A stretch of 64,000 nt of DNA from Ancylobacter tetraedralis (GTDB lineage: Bacteria; Pseudomonadota; Alphaproteobacteria; Rhizobiales; Xanthobacteraceae): NCBI RefSeq assembly GCF_014195655.1, contig NZ_JACICD010000001.1, positions 62,001 through 126,000 on the forward strand, given 5' to 3'. The translations under genes were made by a program, and so were the position numbers. Of this stretch, positions 10,014 through 18,090 are shown piece by piece (position 1 is the first letter of the stretch; every line of letters begins with the position of its first letter). Under the pieces are notes generated by a model. It was not told where the DNA came from. It saw only the letters and a program-made list of their open reading frames with translations, and made no database searches.

Positions 10014-10885
10014 GCCTTCGCATCGCCGTCCTCATGGCCCGCCATGGCGCGGTCGACCATGCCAATGCGCTGGACGATCTGAACCAGTACTACGCTACGC
10101 AGATGCCCGGCGTCGAAAAGCGGCTGGTGGTGTGCGACAACACGCTGCCGCCCGGCCATGTCACTGAGCTGGCCCCCGACACCGTGCTGATCGGCGCGGC
10201 CGACACGGCGCGGGAATTCTCCTCGCTGGACGCCGGCATCGCTTTCCTCGGCGCGGGGCTGATGAACTACGACTATGTTCATCTCACCACCTCCGCCTTC
10301 CGCGAGCTCTACACCGCCTATATCGAGCGCATGTCAGCGGCGGTGCTGCACGCCGTGCGCGGCCGGGGCGTCGCCATCGGCCATATCGACCGCTATAACG
10401 AGCCGACCCGCCTGTTCGGCCGCAGCACGCAGAGCTGGCTGCGCTCGTCCTTCGTCTTCCTGCCGCCGACCGAGCTGCGCCTGCTGGGATCGCTGGTCTC
10501 GGTGACGCGGGCCTCGGACCTCTTCTCCGGCGACCCCGCCGCCCCGTTCCGCGCGGATGCGCCGCTGGACGCGAACCTGCGCGCCAACATCATCGGCTGG
10601 CTGACCGGGGCGGGAACCGGGCAGGGCGTGGAGTGGCACAGCCGCTTCGCGCTGACGCCGCAGACTCTGCCGACCTTCGAGGCGAAGACGCTGGCGATCC
10701 TCAACGAATTGTCGTTCAGCATCCGGCTGCGCGAGCAGGGGTGCCTGCCGGTGGACGCCACCTGGCTGGCCGGCGCCTTGTCGGGCGCGAGTCTGGGCGA
10801 CGTGTTCGCCGGTGTCTTCCCGCCCTGGCAGGTGCAGCTGGCCGAGCGGCCGGTGGACGCGGTGCCGCTCGATCCGGGCTGGTAG
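10010..10885 (+). CDS. Conserved protein of glycan-biosynthesis loci, function unknown
   Basis: This is an intact 291-residue frame starting at ATG 10010, with a 4-base ATGA overlap to the decayed glycosyltransferase. The protein has no signal peptide or membrane segment. Recognisable blocks are YDYVHLTTSAFRELY, GHIDRYNEPTRLFGRS, FFLPP-like FVFLPPTELRLLG, SGDPAAPFRADAPL and GQGVEWHSRFALT. I recall similar proteins beside multidomain glycosyltransferases, so a role in surface-polysaccharide assembly is inferred. No catalytic motif can be assigned. Since its upstream partner is broken, it may be on the way to loss. Confidence 0.65.
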   Translation: MSLRIAVLMARHGAVDHANALDDLNQYYATQMPGVEKRLVVCDNTLPPGHVTELAPDTVLIGAADTAREFSSLDAGIAFLGAGLMNYDYVHLTTSAFRELYTAYIERMSAAVLHAVRGRGVAIGHIDRYNEPTRLFGRSTQSWLRSSFVFLPPTELRLLGSLVSVTRASDLFSGDPAAPFRADAPLDANLRANIIGWLTGAGTGQGVEWHSRFALTPQTLPTFEAKTLAILNELSFSIRLREQGCLPVDATWLAGALSGASLGDVFAGVFPPWQVQLAERPVDAVPLDPGW

Positions 10886-11013
10886 CGTGCGGGGCGGCGC
10901 CCCCGGAGGCCGCACCCATCGATTCTGCCAATCCCCTCATGACGTCTTTTGATGAGCGCGGCCGGCGGGATGGGCTATGTTCCGCTCTTTCCCGCGCCAT
11001 CGAAGGGCCGTCC

Positions 11014-12222
11014 ATGTCCGCCTCCGCCGATCCGCTGTTTTCCGCTCCCTCGCTGCTCGATCACATCCGCCCGCAGGCGCTCGCGCTGCCGGAGAGCGGC
11101 ATCGTCGAGGTGATGAATTACGGCCGGAAGAGCGAGGGGATCATCCCGCTCTGGGCGGGGGAGGGCGACCTGCCCACGCCCTCCTTCATCAGCGAGGCGG
11201 CCACCCGCTCGCTGGCGGCGGGCGAGACCTTCTACACCTGGCAGCGCGGCATCCCCGAACTGCGCGCCGCCATCGCCCGCTACATGACGCGTCTCCACGG
11301 CGTGCCGGAAGATCCCGAGCGCTATTACGTGACCGGCTCGGGCATGCAGGCGATCCAGATCGCGCTGGCGCTGACCCTGTCGGCCGGTGACGAGATTCTC
11401 ATTCCCTCGCCGGTCTGGCCGAATGCGGCCGCCGCCGCCGAGGTCATCGGCGCCCGCCCGGTCTTCGTGCCGCTCTCCTTCGACGAGGCGCGCGGCTTCT
11501 GGCTCGACCTCGACCGGCTGGAGAGCGCGGTGACGCCGCGCAGCCGGGTGATCTTCATCAATTCGCCGGCGAACCCCACCGGCTTCGTCGCCTCGCGCGA
11601 GGCGCTGGCCGGCGTGCTCGACATCGCCCGCCGGCACGGGCTGTGGATCGTCGCCGACGAGATCTACGGGCGCTTCTTCTATGAGGCCGGCGAGGGCGGG
11701 CTGGCGCCGTCCTTCCATGATGTGATGGAGCCGGAGGACCGCATCCTGTTCGTGCAGACCTTCTCCAAGAACTGGGCGATGACCGGCTGGCGGCTTGGCT
11801 GGATCGAGGCGCATCCCTCGCTCGGGCCGGTGCTGGAAAACCTGATCCAGTATTCGACCTCGGGTGTCGCCGCCTTCATGCAGCGGGCCGGCGTCGCCGC
11901 GCTGGAGCGCGGGGAGAGCTTCGTCGCCCACCAGATCGAGCGGGCACGGCGCGGGCGCGACATCGTCGCCCGGGGCCTTGCCTCGTCCAACCGCGTGCGC
12001 TTCGCCACGCCGCCCGGCGCCTTCTACATGTTCTTCGGCGTGGAGGGGGAAACCGACATGCGCGCGCTCGCGCTCAAGCTGGTGGACGAGGCCAATATCG
12101 GGCTCGCCCCCGGAACCGCCTTCGGACCGGGCGGGGAGCGCTACATCCGCCTGTGCTTCGCGCGCGGCGAGGCGCAGATGCTGGAGGCGACCGACCGGCT
12201 CGTGCGCTGGTTGCAGAAATAG
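11014..12222 (+). CDS. Pyridoxal-phosphate aminotransferase, class I/II (aspartate aminotransferase-like)
   Basis: This 402-residue fold-type I aminotransferase swaps amino groups between an amino acid and a 2-oxo acid in the cytoplasm. Visible landmarks are the Y-T-W-Q-R-G-I-P-E-L substrate loop near residue 74, SPANPTGF (about 188), VADEIYGRF and the PLP lysine in TFSKNWAMTGWRLGW. An Arg near the C-terminus (IRLCFAR) fits carboxylate binding. ATG 11014 is preferred; an in-frame ATG at 10938 would add 25 unconserved residues. It stands alone between the glycan remnant and fixL, and the substrate cannot be read from context. Confidence 0.85.
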   Translation: MSASADPLFSAPSLLDHIRPQALALPESGIVEVMNYGRKSEGIIPLWAGEGDLPTPSFISEAATRSLAAGETFYTWQRGIPELRAAIARYMTRLHGVPEDPERYYVTGSGMQAIQIALALTLSAGDEILIPSPVWPNAAAAAEVIGARPVFVPLSFDEARGFWLDLDRLESAVTPRSRVIFINSPANPTGFVASREALAGVLDIARRHGLWIVADEIYGRFFYEAGEGGLAPSFHDVMEPEDRILFVQTFSKNWAMTGWRLGWIEAHPSLGPVLENLIQYSTSGVAAFMQRAGVAALERGESFVAHQIERARRGRDIVARGLASSNRVRFATPPGAFYMFFGVEGETDMRALALKLVDEANIGLAPGTAFGPGGERYIRLCFARGEAQMLEATDRLVRWLQK

Positions 12223-12289
12223 TCGCCTGCATCGTAATTGTCCGTATGGACAGCTTGCGGCACGAGGGCTGGCGGAGCACACTGAAATC

Positions 12290-13447
12290 ATGCGTGATTT
12301 CAGTTCATCGCCAGACCTGCAGGAGCCTCCGACCGTATCCGAGGCGCAGCTCCTATCGGTGCTGGATACCGCCGCCGACGGTATCATCGTCATTGACGAA
12401 CGTGCGCGCATCCTGATCTTCAACAAGGCCTGCGAGCAGATGTTCGGCATTGCCTCGGTCGAGGCGGTGGGCCAGAACGTCAAGATCGTGATGCCGGTCG
12501 AATATGCGCATGATCACGACAAGTATGTCGGCAGCTATATCCGCACCGGCGTCAAGAAGATCATCGGCATCGGCCGCGAGGTGCGTGGCCTCCACGCCGA
12601 CGGCACGGTGTTTCCGCTGGAACTCTCGGTCGGCGAAGCCGCGACGCCGGACGGCCGCCAGTTCATCGGCATCCTGCGCGACCTGCGTCCTCGCAAGGAG
12701 AGCGAGCAGCGCCTCGCCGACCTGCAGAGCGAACTCGTGCATCTGGCGCGCGTGTCGGCGATCGACGAAATGGGCGCGGCCATCGCCCATGAGCTGAACC
12801 AGCCACTCACCGCCCTCATGCTCTATCTGCAGGCCATCCGGCGCGCCCATTCCCGGGGCATGGACATCAATGCCATGGTCGGCGACATCCTGGACAAGGC
12901 GGCGGCCGAGGCGGAGCGGGCCGGCCACATCATCCAGCGCATGCGCCAGTTCGTGGAGAAGCGCGAGCCGGTGCGCTCGGTGCGCGACATCGACCCGATG
13001 GTGGACGAGGCGATCGAATTGACCCTGCTCGGCCAGCGCCACCGCATCCGTGTCGAGCGGGAGTTTGCCGGCGACCTGCCGCCCGTCGCCGTCGATCCCG
13101 TGCAGATCCAGCAGATCGTGGTCAATCTGGTGCGCAACGCGATCGAGGCTGCGGCGCCCACCGGCGACCCGGCGATCCGCGTGCGCACGCGCCTGCGGGA
13201 CGGCAATGTGGTGATCGAGGTCCACGATAACGGGCCGGGCATCGCCGCGCCGGCGCTGCCGAAGCTGTTCGAGGCCTTCGCGAGTTCAAAACGTCGCGGC
13301 ATGGGCCTCGGGCTTGCGATTTCGCGGACGATCGCCCAGAACCACGGCGGCGATCTTCTGGTCGATCCGGGCGGTAACGGAAAGGGTGCGTGCTTCTCGC
13401 TCGTTCTGCCCGTTGCGCCGCCGCCGGTGCCGTCCGAGGTCGGGTGA
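12290..13447 (+). CDS. fixL: FixL-type oxygen-sensing PAS histidine kinase
   Basis: This soluble 385-residue kinase has no membrane segments. The PAS domain (about 20-135) keeps the FixL haem pocket: candidate haem ligand H76 in DHDKY and, 20 residues later, R96 in IIGIGR, the spacing of H200/R220 in Bradyrhizobium FixL. The kinase core has H-box H167 in IAHELNQPL, N-box NLVRNAIEA, DNGPGI and GMGLGLAIS. Deoxygenation would switch on phosphotransfer to FixJ. fixJ starts 11 bases downstream. It lacks the second PAS and transmembrane parts of some FixL proteins. Assignment as an oxygen sensor follows from the conserved pocket. Confidence 0.92.
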   Translation: MRDFSSSPDLQEPPTVSEAQLLSVLDTAADGIIVIDERARILIFNKACEQMFGIASVEAVGQNVKIVMPVEYAHDHDKYVGSYIRTGVKKIIGIGREVRGLHADGTVFPLELSVGEAATPDGRQFIGILRDLRPRKESEQRLADLQSELVHLARVSAIDEMGAAIAHELNQPLTALMLYLQAIRRAHSRGMDINAMVGDILDKAAAEAERAGHIIQRMRQFVEKREPVRSVRDIDPMVDEAIELTLLGQRHRIRVEREFAGDLPPVAVDPVQIQQIVVNLVRNAIEAAAPTGDPAIRVRTRLRDGNVVIEVHDNGPGIAAPALPKLFEAFASSKRRGMGLGLAISRTIAQNHGGDLLVDPGGNGKGACFSLVLPVAPPPVPSEVG

Positions 13448-13458
13448 GGGGGAGCCGC

Positions 13459-14076
13459 ATGGCGCAGTTGGATGAAGTCTTCATCGTCGACGACGATGCC
13501 GCGGTCCGCGATGCGCTGTCGCTGGTGCTGAGCCTTGAGGGCTACCATGTCCGCGGCTTTTCCGACGGCGCGGCCTTCCTGGCGGTGGCGCGCCATCATG
13601 TGCCGGCCTGCATCGTGCTCGACGTGCACATGCCCGGCCGCTCCGGCCTCGACATCCTGAAGGAACTGGAGGCGGATCGTTATCCCGCGCCGATCTTCAT
13701 CATTTCCGGCCAGGGCGACATCCCCATGGCGGTGGACGCCATCCGCCACGGCGCGCTCGATTTCATCGAAAAGCCGTTCAACGCCGAGACGGTGGTGGAG
13801 CGCGTGCGCGACGCGATTGCCGCGCACCAGCGGCGCTCCAGCGCCGAGCCCGGCGACCTCCTGACCGCGCATTTCCCCGGTCATGACCTGCTGACCCCGC
13901 GCGAGCGCGAGGTGCTGGTGCAGATCGCCTCCGGCGCCTCCAACAAGGAGGCCGGGCGCCTGCTCGGCATTTCGCCGCGCACCATCGAGGTGCACCGCGC
14001 CCGCATCATGGAAAAGCTGGGCGCCAAGAATGCCGCCGACCTCGTGCGAATCGTGCTCAAGGACATGCGCGCCTGA
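13459..14076 (+). CDS. fixJ: FixJ-type response regulator
   Basis: This 205-residue protein has a receiver domain (acidic cluster VDDD at 10-13, phosphoacceptor D55 in VLDVHMPG, K in EKPF) joined to a LuxR-type DNA-binding domain (LTPREREVLVQIASGASNKEAGRLLGISPRTIEVHRARI). It is the partner of FixL and, when phosphorylated under low oxygen, activates fixK-type promoters. ATG 13459 follows GGGGGAGCC. CCCTACGAATTG and CCCTTACGCAG stretches at about 14110 and 14650, before the receiver gene and before fixK, are possible FixJ sites, but I cannot confirm them by eye. Confidence 0.92.
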   Translation: MAQLDEVFIVDDDAAVRDALSLVLSLEGYHVRGFSDGAAFLAVARHHVPACIVLDVHMPGRSGLDILKELEADRYPAPIFIISGQGDIPMAVDAIRHGALDFIEKPFNAETVVERVRDAIAAHQRRSSAEPGDLLTAHFPGHDLLTPREREVLVQIASGASNKEAGRLLGISPRTIEVHRARIMEKLGAKNAADLVRIVLKDMRA

Positions 14077-14174
14077 CCGGCGGCAAACGGCAACCCCTTC
14101 TGGCTACGCATCCCTACGAATTGCTCACCGTGCCTCGCTTGACCAGTTTCGACTGAACAAGCGGGAGAACGCCG

Positions 14175-14522
14175 GTGCGGGTTCATGTGGTTGAGGATGA
14201 TGCGGGGGTGAGCGATTCGCTCAGCCTCATCCTTGCAAATCTCGGTCACGACGTGATTTCCTATCCCGACGCGGAAAGCCTGTTCCGCTCCCCCCCGCCC
14301 GATGGCTCGGACACGGTGATTGTCGACCTCACCCTGCCGGGCATTCCCGGCGCGCAGGTGGTGCGCTGGCTGCTGAAGATGGCCGCCGTGCCGCGTGTCG
14401 TGGTCATCACCGGCCAGTCGCAGAGCGCCATCGATCACCAGCTGCGCGGGCTGACGCCCGCCGGCGTGGTGCGCAAACCGCTCACCGTCGAGGCGCTGGC
14501 GCGCGCTCTTCCCGCGAGCTGA
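14175..14522 (+). CDS. Receiver-only response regulator in the fix cluster
   Basis: This 115-residue single-domain receiver has no output domain. Acid pocket EDD (7-9), phosphoacceptor D51 in IVDLTLPG, T in VVVITGQ and K in VRKPL are all present, so it can probably be phosphorylated. The start is GTG 14175 after GGGAGAAC. It lies between fixJ and fixK; a similar single-domain gene next to fixK2 is known in Bradyrhizobium. It could compete with FixJ for FixL phosphate or act as a phosphate sink, which is inference. Confidence 0.82.
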   Translation: MRVHVVEDDAGVSDSLSLILANLGHDVISYPDAESLFRSPPPDGSDTVIVDLTLPGIPGAQVVRWLLKMAAVPRVVVITGQSQSAIDHQLRGLTPAGVVRKPLTVEALARALPAS

Positions 14523-14702
14523 CCGCCGCGCATTTCCTTGCTGTCCGCATGGCGAAACGGGCGATCACCCGCCCCTTCGCGGAGCGTTTTCGGCCGGTCG
14601 ATCCATGATCCGAGGCCTGTGCGGCGGCCATTGCAGCCGTGCCTTCCGGAAAGTCCCTTACGCAGCCCACCGAACTGTAGGGGCCCCCGTTGCTCTCTAA
14701 GC

Positions 14703-14716
14703 TTGAGCTACATCAA
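14703..14716. promoter_or_regulatory. FixK/FNR box TTGAGCTACATCAA in front of fixK
   Basis: This is a perfect TTGA-N6-TCAA palindrome, the binding motif of FixK/FNR proteins. Its end is 15 bases before the fixK ATG (14732), with the GGAGG ribosome site in between. So close to the start codon it is more compatible with repression (negative autoregulation) than with activation of the same gene. An alternative TTG start at 14690 would bury the box in coding sequence and is rejected. Confidence 0.75.
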
Positions 14717-14731
14717 ATCGCGGAGGGCGAG

Positions 14732-15373
14732 ATGCGCCAGATGATCGAAGAACGCACGGGCAGCCATTCGCGCCATCCGACCCTGTGCGAGCCGCATATC
14801 GCTCACATGCGCTTCACCGCCCATGCCACCGTGCTGCACGAGGGCGATCCTGCCCGGCGCATCATGGAAGTGGTCGAGGGCGCCGTAATGCTCACCAAGC
14901 TGCTGCCCGACGGCCGCCGGCAGGTGGTGGAACTGCTCGGGCCCGGCGACGTGTTCGGCCTTGCCGCCTGCGACGTCTATGCCTGCTCGGCCGAGACCCT
15001 GACGGCCGCCATCATCACCACCCACGAGCGCGGCGCGTTGGACCGCGACCCGACGCTCGCCGCCCGCCTGCTGCGTCGCTTCGAGGCGCAGCTCTGCGCC
15101 ATGCATTCCCATGCGCTGGTGCTGGGCCGCATGTCGGCGCTGGAACGCGTCGCCTTCTTCCTGCTGCGCCTGACGCCGGAGAGCGTGGTCGGCAGCACGC
15201 TGCATCTGTCGATGACCCGGCAGGAGATCGCCGATTTCCTTGGCCTGACGCTGGAAACCGTGAGCCGCGCCTTCTCCGAGCTCAAGCGTCGCGGCCTGGT
15301 CGCGCTGCTGCGGGCGGACGAGGTGAAGATCCACGATCACGGCGGCATGCGCCGCCTGGCCGGTGCCGCCTGA
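14732..15373 (+). CDS. fixK: Crp/Fnr-family regulator, FixK type
   Basis: This 213-residue regulator has a cyclic-nucleotide-fold N-terminal domain and a helix-turn-helix with MTRQEIADFLGLTLETVSRAFSELKRRGL. The E-x-x-S-R recognition signature reads TTGA-N6-TCAA sites. The N-terminal cysteine cluster of Fnr is absent, so it does not sense oxygen through an iron-sulfur cluster; oxygen information would arrive through FixLJ. ATG 14732 is 8 bases after GGAGGG. Likely targets include hemN and its divergent neighbour through the box at 16846-16859, and itself. Confidence 0.88.
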   Translation: MRQMIEERTGSHSRHPTLCEPHIAHMRFTAHATVLHEGDPARRIMEVVEGAVMLTKLLPDGRRQVVELLGPGDVFGLAACDVYACSAETLTAAIITTHERGALDRDPTLAARLLRRFEAQLCAMHSHALVLGRMSALERVAFFLLRLTPESVVGSTLHLSMTRQEIADFLGLTLETVSRAFSELKRRGLVALLRADEVKIHDHGGMRRLAGAA

Positions 15374-15491
15374 CGCGCACCGCGCCCGGCACATCACGGA
15401 CGTCCCTTCGCAGGCCTCCGGCGCTCCGACCTCTCGGCCGGACGCTTCTCCGTGCGGCGCTCTGGGCCGGGCGCTGCCGGCTCGGTCCGTC

Positions 15492-16811
15492 CTACACCGC
15501 CACCGAATGGCGCATCGTCCCGGCCTGCAGCCGGGCGTCCAGCGCGGCGGCGGCGAGGCGCACGAAGGGGCGGCCTTCCGGCGTCATGGTCACATGCCGG
15601 CCCTCGATGGCGATCAGCCCGTCCGCCACCAGCGTGGCGAGGCGGGGCGCCGCCTCGGCCAGGGTGGCGAGATCGAGATCGACGGCGAGGTCGCACATCA
15701 GCCGCTCGATCAGCGCGCCGCGCTGCACATCCTCGCTGGTGAAGGCGACGCCGCGCACGGTGGCGAAGCGTCCGGCATCGATCGCCCGGATATAGGACGC
15801 CGAATCCGGCGCGTTCTGCGTGAAGCCCTGCGGGAAGCGGCTGATGGCGGAGGCGCCGAGGCCGATGAGCGCATCGGCCTGGTCGACCGTGTAGCCCTGG
15901 AAATTGCGGCGCAGCCGGCCGGCGGCGGCGGCCTGCGCCATCGGGTCCTCGGGCCGGGCGAAATGGTCGAGGCCGATCGCCACATAGCCGCTGGCCAGCA
16001 GCGTGGCGCGCGCGGCTTCCGACTGGTCGAGCCGCTCGGCCGCGCCGGGCAGCGCGCTCTGGTCGATCAGCCGCTGGTTGCCCCGCACCCACGGCACATG
16101 CGCATAGCCGAACAGCGCGAGCCGCTCCGGCTTCAGCAGCGTCGCCATCTGCGCGGTGCGCCGCACGTCGCGTTCGCTCTGGTGCGGCAGGCCGTACATG
16201 AGGTCGAGATTGACGGCCGCGACACCGGCCTCGCGCACCAGTCGCACCGCGCGCTCCACCGTGCCGAAGGGCTGCACCCGGCCGATCGCGCTCTGCACAT
16301 GCGCGCTGAAATCCTGCACGCCGAAGCTCACCCGGTCGACGCCGATCACCGCGAGCGCGTCGGCGATGCCCTCGTCGGTCTCGCGCGGGTCGAGTTCGAT
16401 GGCGTGTTCGGCGAGGGCGGAGAGATCGAAGCTGCCGGCCATCCGTTCATACAGGCGCTTGAGCGCCTCCGGGCCGATCAGGCTGGGCGTGCCCCCGCCC
16501 CAGGCGATGTGGGTGACGGGACGCCGGCCGGCGCGCGCGGCGACCATGTCGATCTCGCGCTCCAGCCGCGCGACATAGGCGGCGACCGGCGCGGGCCGTC
16601 GCGTCGCCTTGGTGGTGCAGCCGCAATAGAAGCACAGCGACGGGCAGAACGGGACGTGGAGATAGAGCGACAGCGTCGCCCGCTCGTCCAGCGCGTTGAG
16701 CCAGGCGCCATGTCGTTCGACGCCGACCTCCGGCGTGAAATGCGGCGCGGTGGGGTAGGATGTGTAGCGCGGAACGGCGCGTTCCGCATGAAAAAGCGCT
16801 GAGCTGAGCAT
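15492..16811 (-). CDS. hemN: Oxygen-independent coproporphyrinogen III oxidase (radical SAM)
   Basis: This 439-residue radical-SAM enzyme decarboxylates coproporphyrinogen III to protoporphyrinogen IX without oxygen. The cluster motif is C56-x3-C60-x2-C63-x-C65 (PFCPSLCFYCGC), preceded by the HemN-type entry YTSYPTAPHF near residue 16, which distinguishes true HemN from HemW. GGGTPS (SAM-binding) and the C-terminal YTVDQADALIGLGASAIS block are present. It converges with fixK and starts at ATG 16811. The FixK-type site 35 bases upstream fits microaerobic induction, giving haem under low oxygen. Confidence 0.93.
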   Translation of the reverse strand: MLSSALFHAERAVPRYTSYPTAPHFTPEVGVERHGAWLNALDERATLSLYLHVPFCPSLCFYCGCTTKATRRPAPVAAYVARLEREIDMVAARAGRRPVTHIAWGGGTPSLIGPEALKRLYERMAGSFDLSALAEHAIELDPRETDEGIADALAVIGVDRVSFGVQDFSAHVQSAIGRVQPFGTVERAVRLVREAGVAAVNLDLMYGLPHQSERDVRRTAQMATLLKPERLALFGYAHVPWVRGNQRLIDQSALPGAAERLDQSEAARATLLASGYVAIGLDHFARPEDPMAQAAAAGRLRRNFQGYTVDQADALIGLGASAISRFPQGFTQNAPDSASYIRAIDAGRFATVRGVAFTSEDVQRGALIERLMCDLAVDLDLATLAEAAPRLATLVADGLIAIEGRHVTMTPEGRPFVRLAAAALDARLQAGTMRHSVAV

Positions 16812-16845
16812 GCGGATAGTTTGACGCGGGGCGGCAATCGTCGCA

Positions 16846-16859
16846 TTGATCCGCCGCAA
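16846..16859. promoter_or_regulatory. FixK-type box between hemN and the AbrB-family gene
   Basis: Read on the minus strand this is TTGCGGCGGATCAA, matching the relaxed FixK2 consensus TTG(A/C)-N6-(T/G)CAA. It lies in the 106-base divergent region, 35 bases before hemN and 58 before the AbrB-type gene. If activation needs a centre near -41.5, the hemN transcript would start almost at its ATG, so the box could equally serve the divergent gene. Confidence 0.5.
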
Positions 16860-16917
16860 ATATACGTGTTGCACCGCATTCCGTGTGGCTCCCCTTTCGC
16901 CGGCCGCGTCCCGCCTC

Positions 16918-18039
16918 ATGTTGCCTCTCTCGTCCCTCCCGCGTCGCCTGCCGCCCGTCCGGAGCCTCGGCTGGTGGCTCGCCTCGCTGGTACTGGCCTT
17001 TGCCGGCGGCGCGGCCTTCGCGTGGGCGGGCATGCCGGCGGGCTGGCTGTCGGGTGCGCTGGTGGTGACGGCGGTGGCCGCGCTCTGCGGCATGCCGGTG
17101 GGGGTCGAGAGCCATGTGCGCACCGCGACCTATGTCGTGCTCGGCACCTCGATGGGTTCGGCCATCACTCCGGAAACGCTGAACGGCATCACCAGCTGGC
17201 CCGGCACCATGGCGGTGCTGGCGGCATCGATCCCCGTCATGATGGGGGTGGTGATGCTCTACCTCGTCGGCGTCGCCGGCTGGGACCGGCGGAGCGCCTT
17301 CTTCGGCGCGGCGCCCGGCGCTCTGTCGACCATCCTCATCATGGCGGAAGGCTCGGGCGCGGATCTGCGCCGCGTCGTTTTCAGCCAGTCGCTGCGGCTG
17401 TTCGTTCTCGTCGCCCTGCTGCCGCTGGCGCTGGGCGGGCTCGGTCATCAGCCGGCGGGCACCCTGCCGGTCAATCCGGTCGTGCCGGATGTGGCGAGCT
17501 TCCTCATCTCGCTCGGGGTCGGCATTCTCGGCGCCTTCCTGGCCGAGCGCCTGCGCCTGCCGGGCGGCACCATGGTCGGCGCCATGCTGGCCAGCGGCGT
17601 CGTGCACGGCACCGGCCTGATCGAGGGCCGGCTGCCCGATGCCCTGCTGATTGCCGGCTTCGTCATTCTCGGCGCCAATACCGGCAGCCGGTTCGCCGGC
17701 ACGCGGCTGGAGACGCTCAGGCGCTTCCTCGTCGATTCGCTGGTCGGCCTGTCGCTGGCGACGGCGGTGACGGTGGTGTTCGCCTCGATCGCCTGCTGGC
17801 TGTCGGGCGAGCCGCTGGCGAAGCTGCTCGTCGCCTATTCGCCGGGCGCGCTGGAGGCCATGATCATCATGGCCTTCGTGCTCGGCATCGATCCGGCCTT
17901 CGTCGCCGCGCACCATCTGGCGCGGTTTCTCCTGCTGTCGCTGCTCATCCCGGTCATCGCGCGCCTCATCTTCGGCTCCGTCGCCACGCCCTTGCAGGCG
18001 CAGGAGAAGGACAATGACACGAGCGAGAGGAAGGACTGA
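16918..18039 (+). CDS. AbrB-family membrane protein (duplicated AbrB transporter domain)
   Basis: This polytopic membrane protein of 373 residues has two homologous halves, each with a glycine-rich re-entrant block: WAGMPAGWLSGALVV at about 37-51 and LRLPGGTMVGAMLASG near 215. The halves end in similar FGAAPGALST- and YSPGALEAM-type sequences. This is the family once mislabelled ammonia monooxygenase and now regarded as putative transporter AbrB. ATG 16918 is chosen over an earlier in-frame ATG at 16846 that would cover the FixK-type box. The substrate is unknown. Its divergent position next to hemN raises the possibility of oxygen-linked expression. Confidence 0.8.
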   Translation: MLPLSSLPRRLPPVRSLGWWLASLVLAFAGGAAFAWAGMPAGWLSGALVVTAVAALCGMPVGVESHVRTATYVVLGTSMGSAITPETLNGITSWPGTMAVLAASIPVMMGVVMLYLVGVAGWDRRSAFFGAAPGALSTILIMAEGSGADLRRVVFSQSLRLFVLVALLPLALGGLGHQPAGTLPVNPVVPDVASFLISLGVGILGAFLAERLRLPGGTMVGAMLASGVVHGTGLIEGRLPDALLIAGFVILGANTGSRFAGTRLETLRRFLVDSLVGLSLATAVTVVFASIACWLSGEPLAKLLVAYSPGALEAMIIMAFVLGIDPAFVAAHHLARFLLLSLLIPVIARLIFGSVATPLQAQEKDNDTSERKD

Positions 18040-18064
18040 GCCAGATGGGGAGGGAAAGAGCGGA

Positions 18065-18085
18065 GGGGGCGGCGCGGCGGCCCCC
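18065..18085. terminator. Possible bidirectional stem-loop between convergent genes
   Basis: GGGGGC (18065-18070) can pair with GCCCCC (18080-18085) around a nine-base loop in the 51-base gap between the AbrB-type gene and hemA, which converge. There is no T-run, so a role in termination rests mainly on position. Confidence 0.3.
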
Positions 18086-18090
18086 GCCGG

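Noticed and set aside
14690-14731. Upstream TTG start for fixK
   Set aside because: It would place a perfect FixK box inside coding sequence and has no ribosome site; ATG 14732 has GGAGGG at good spacing.
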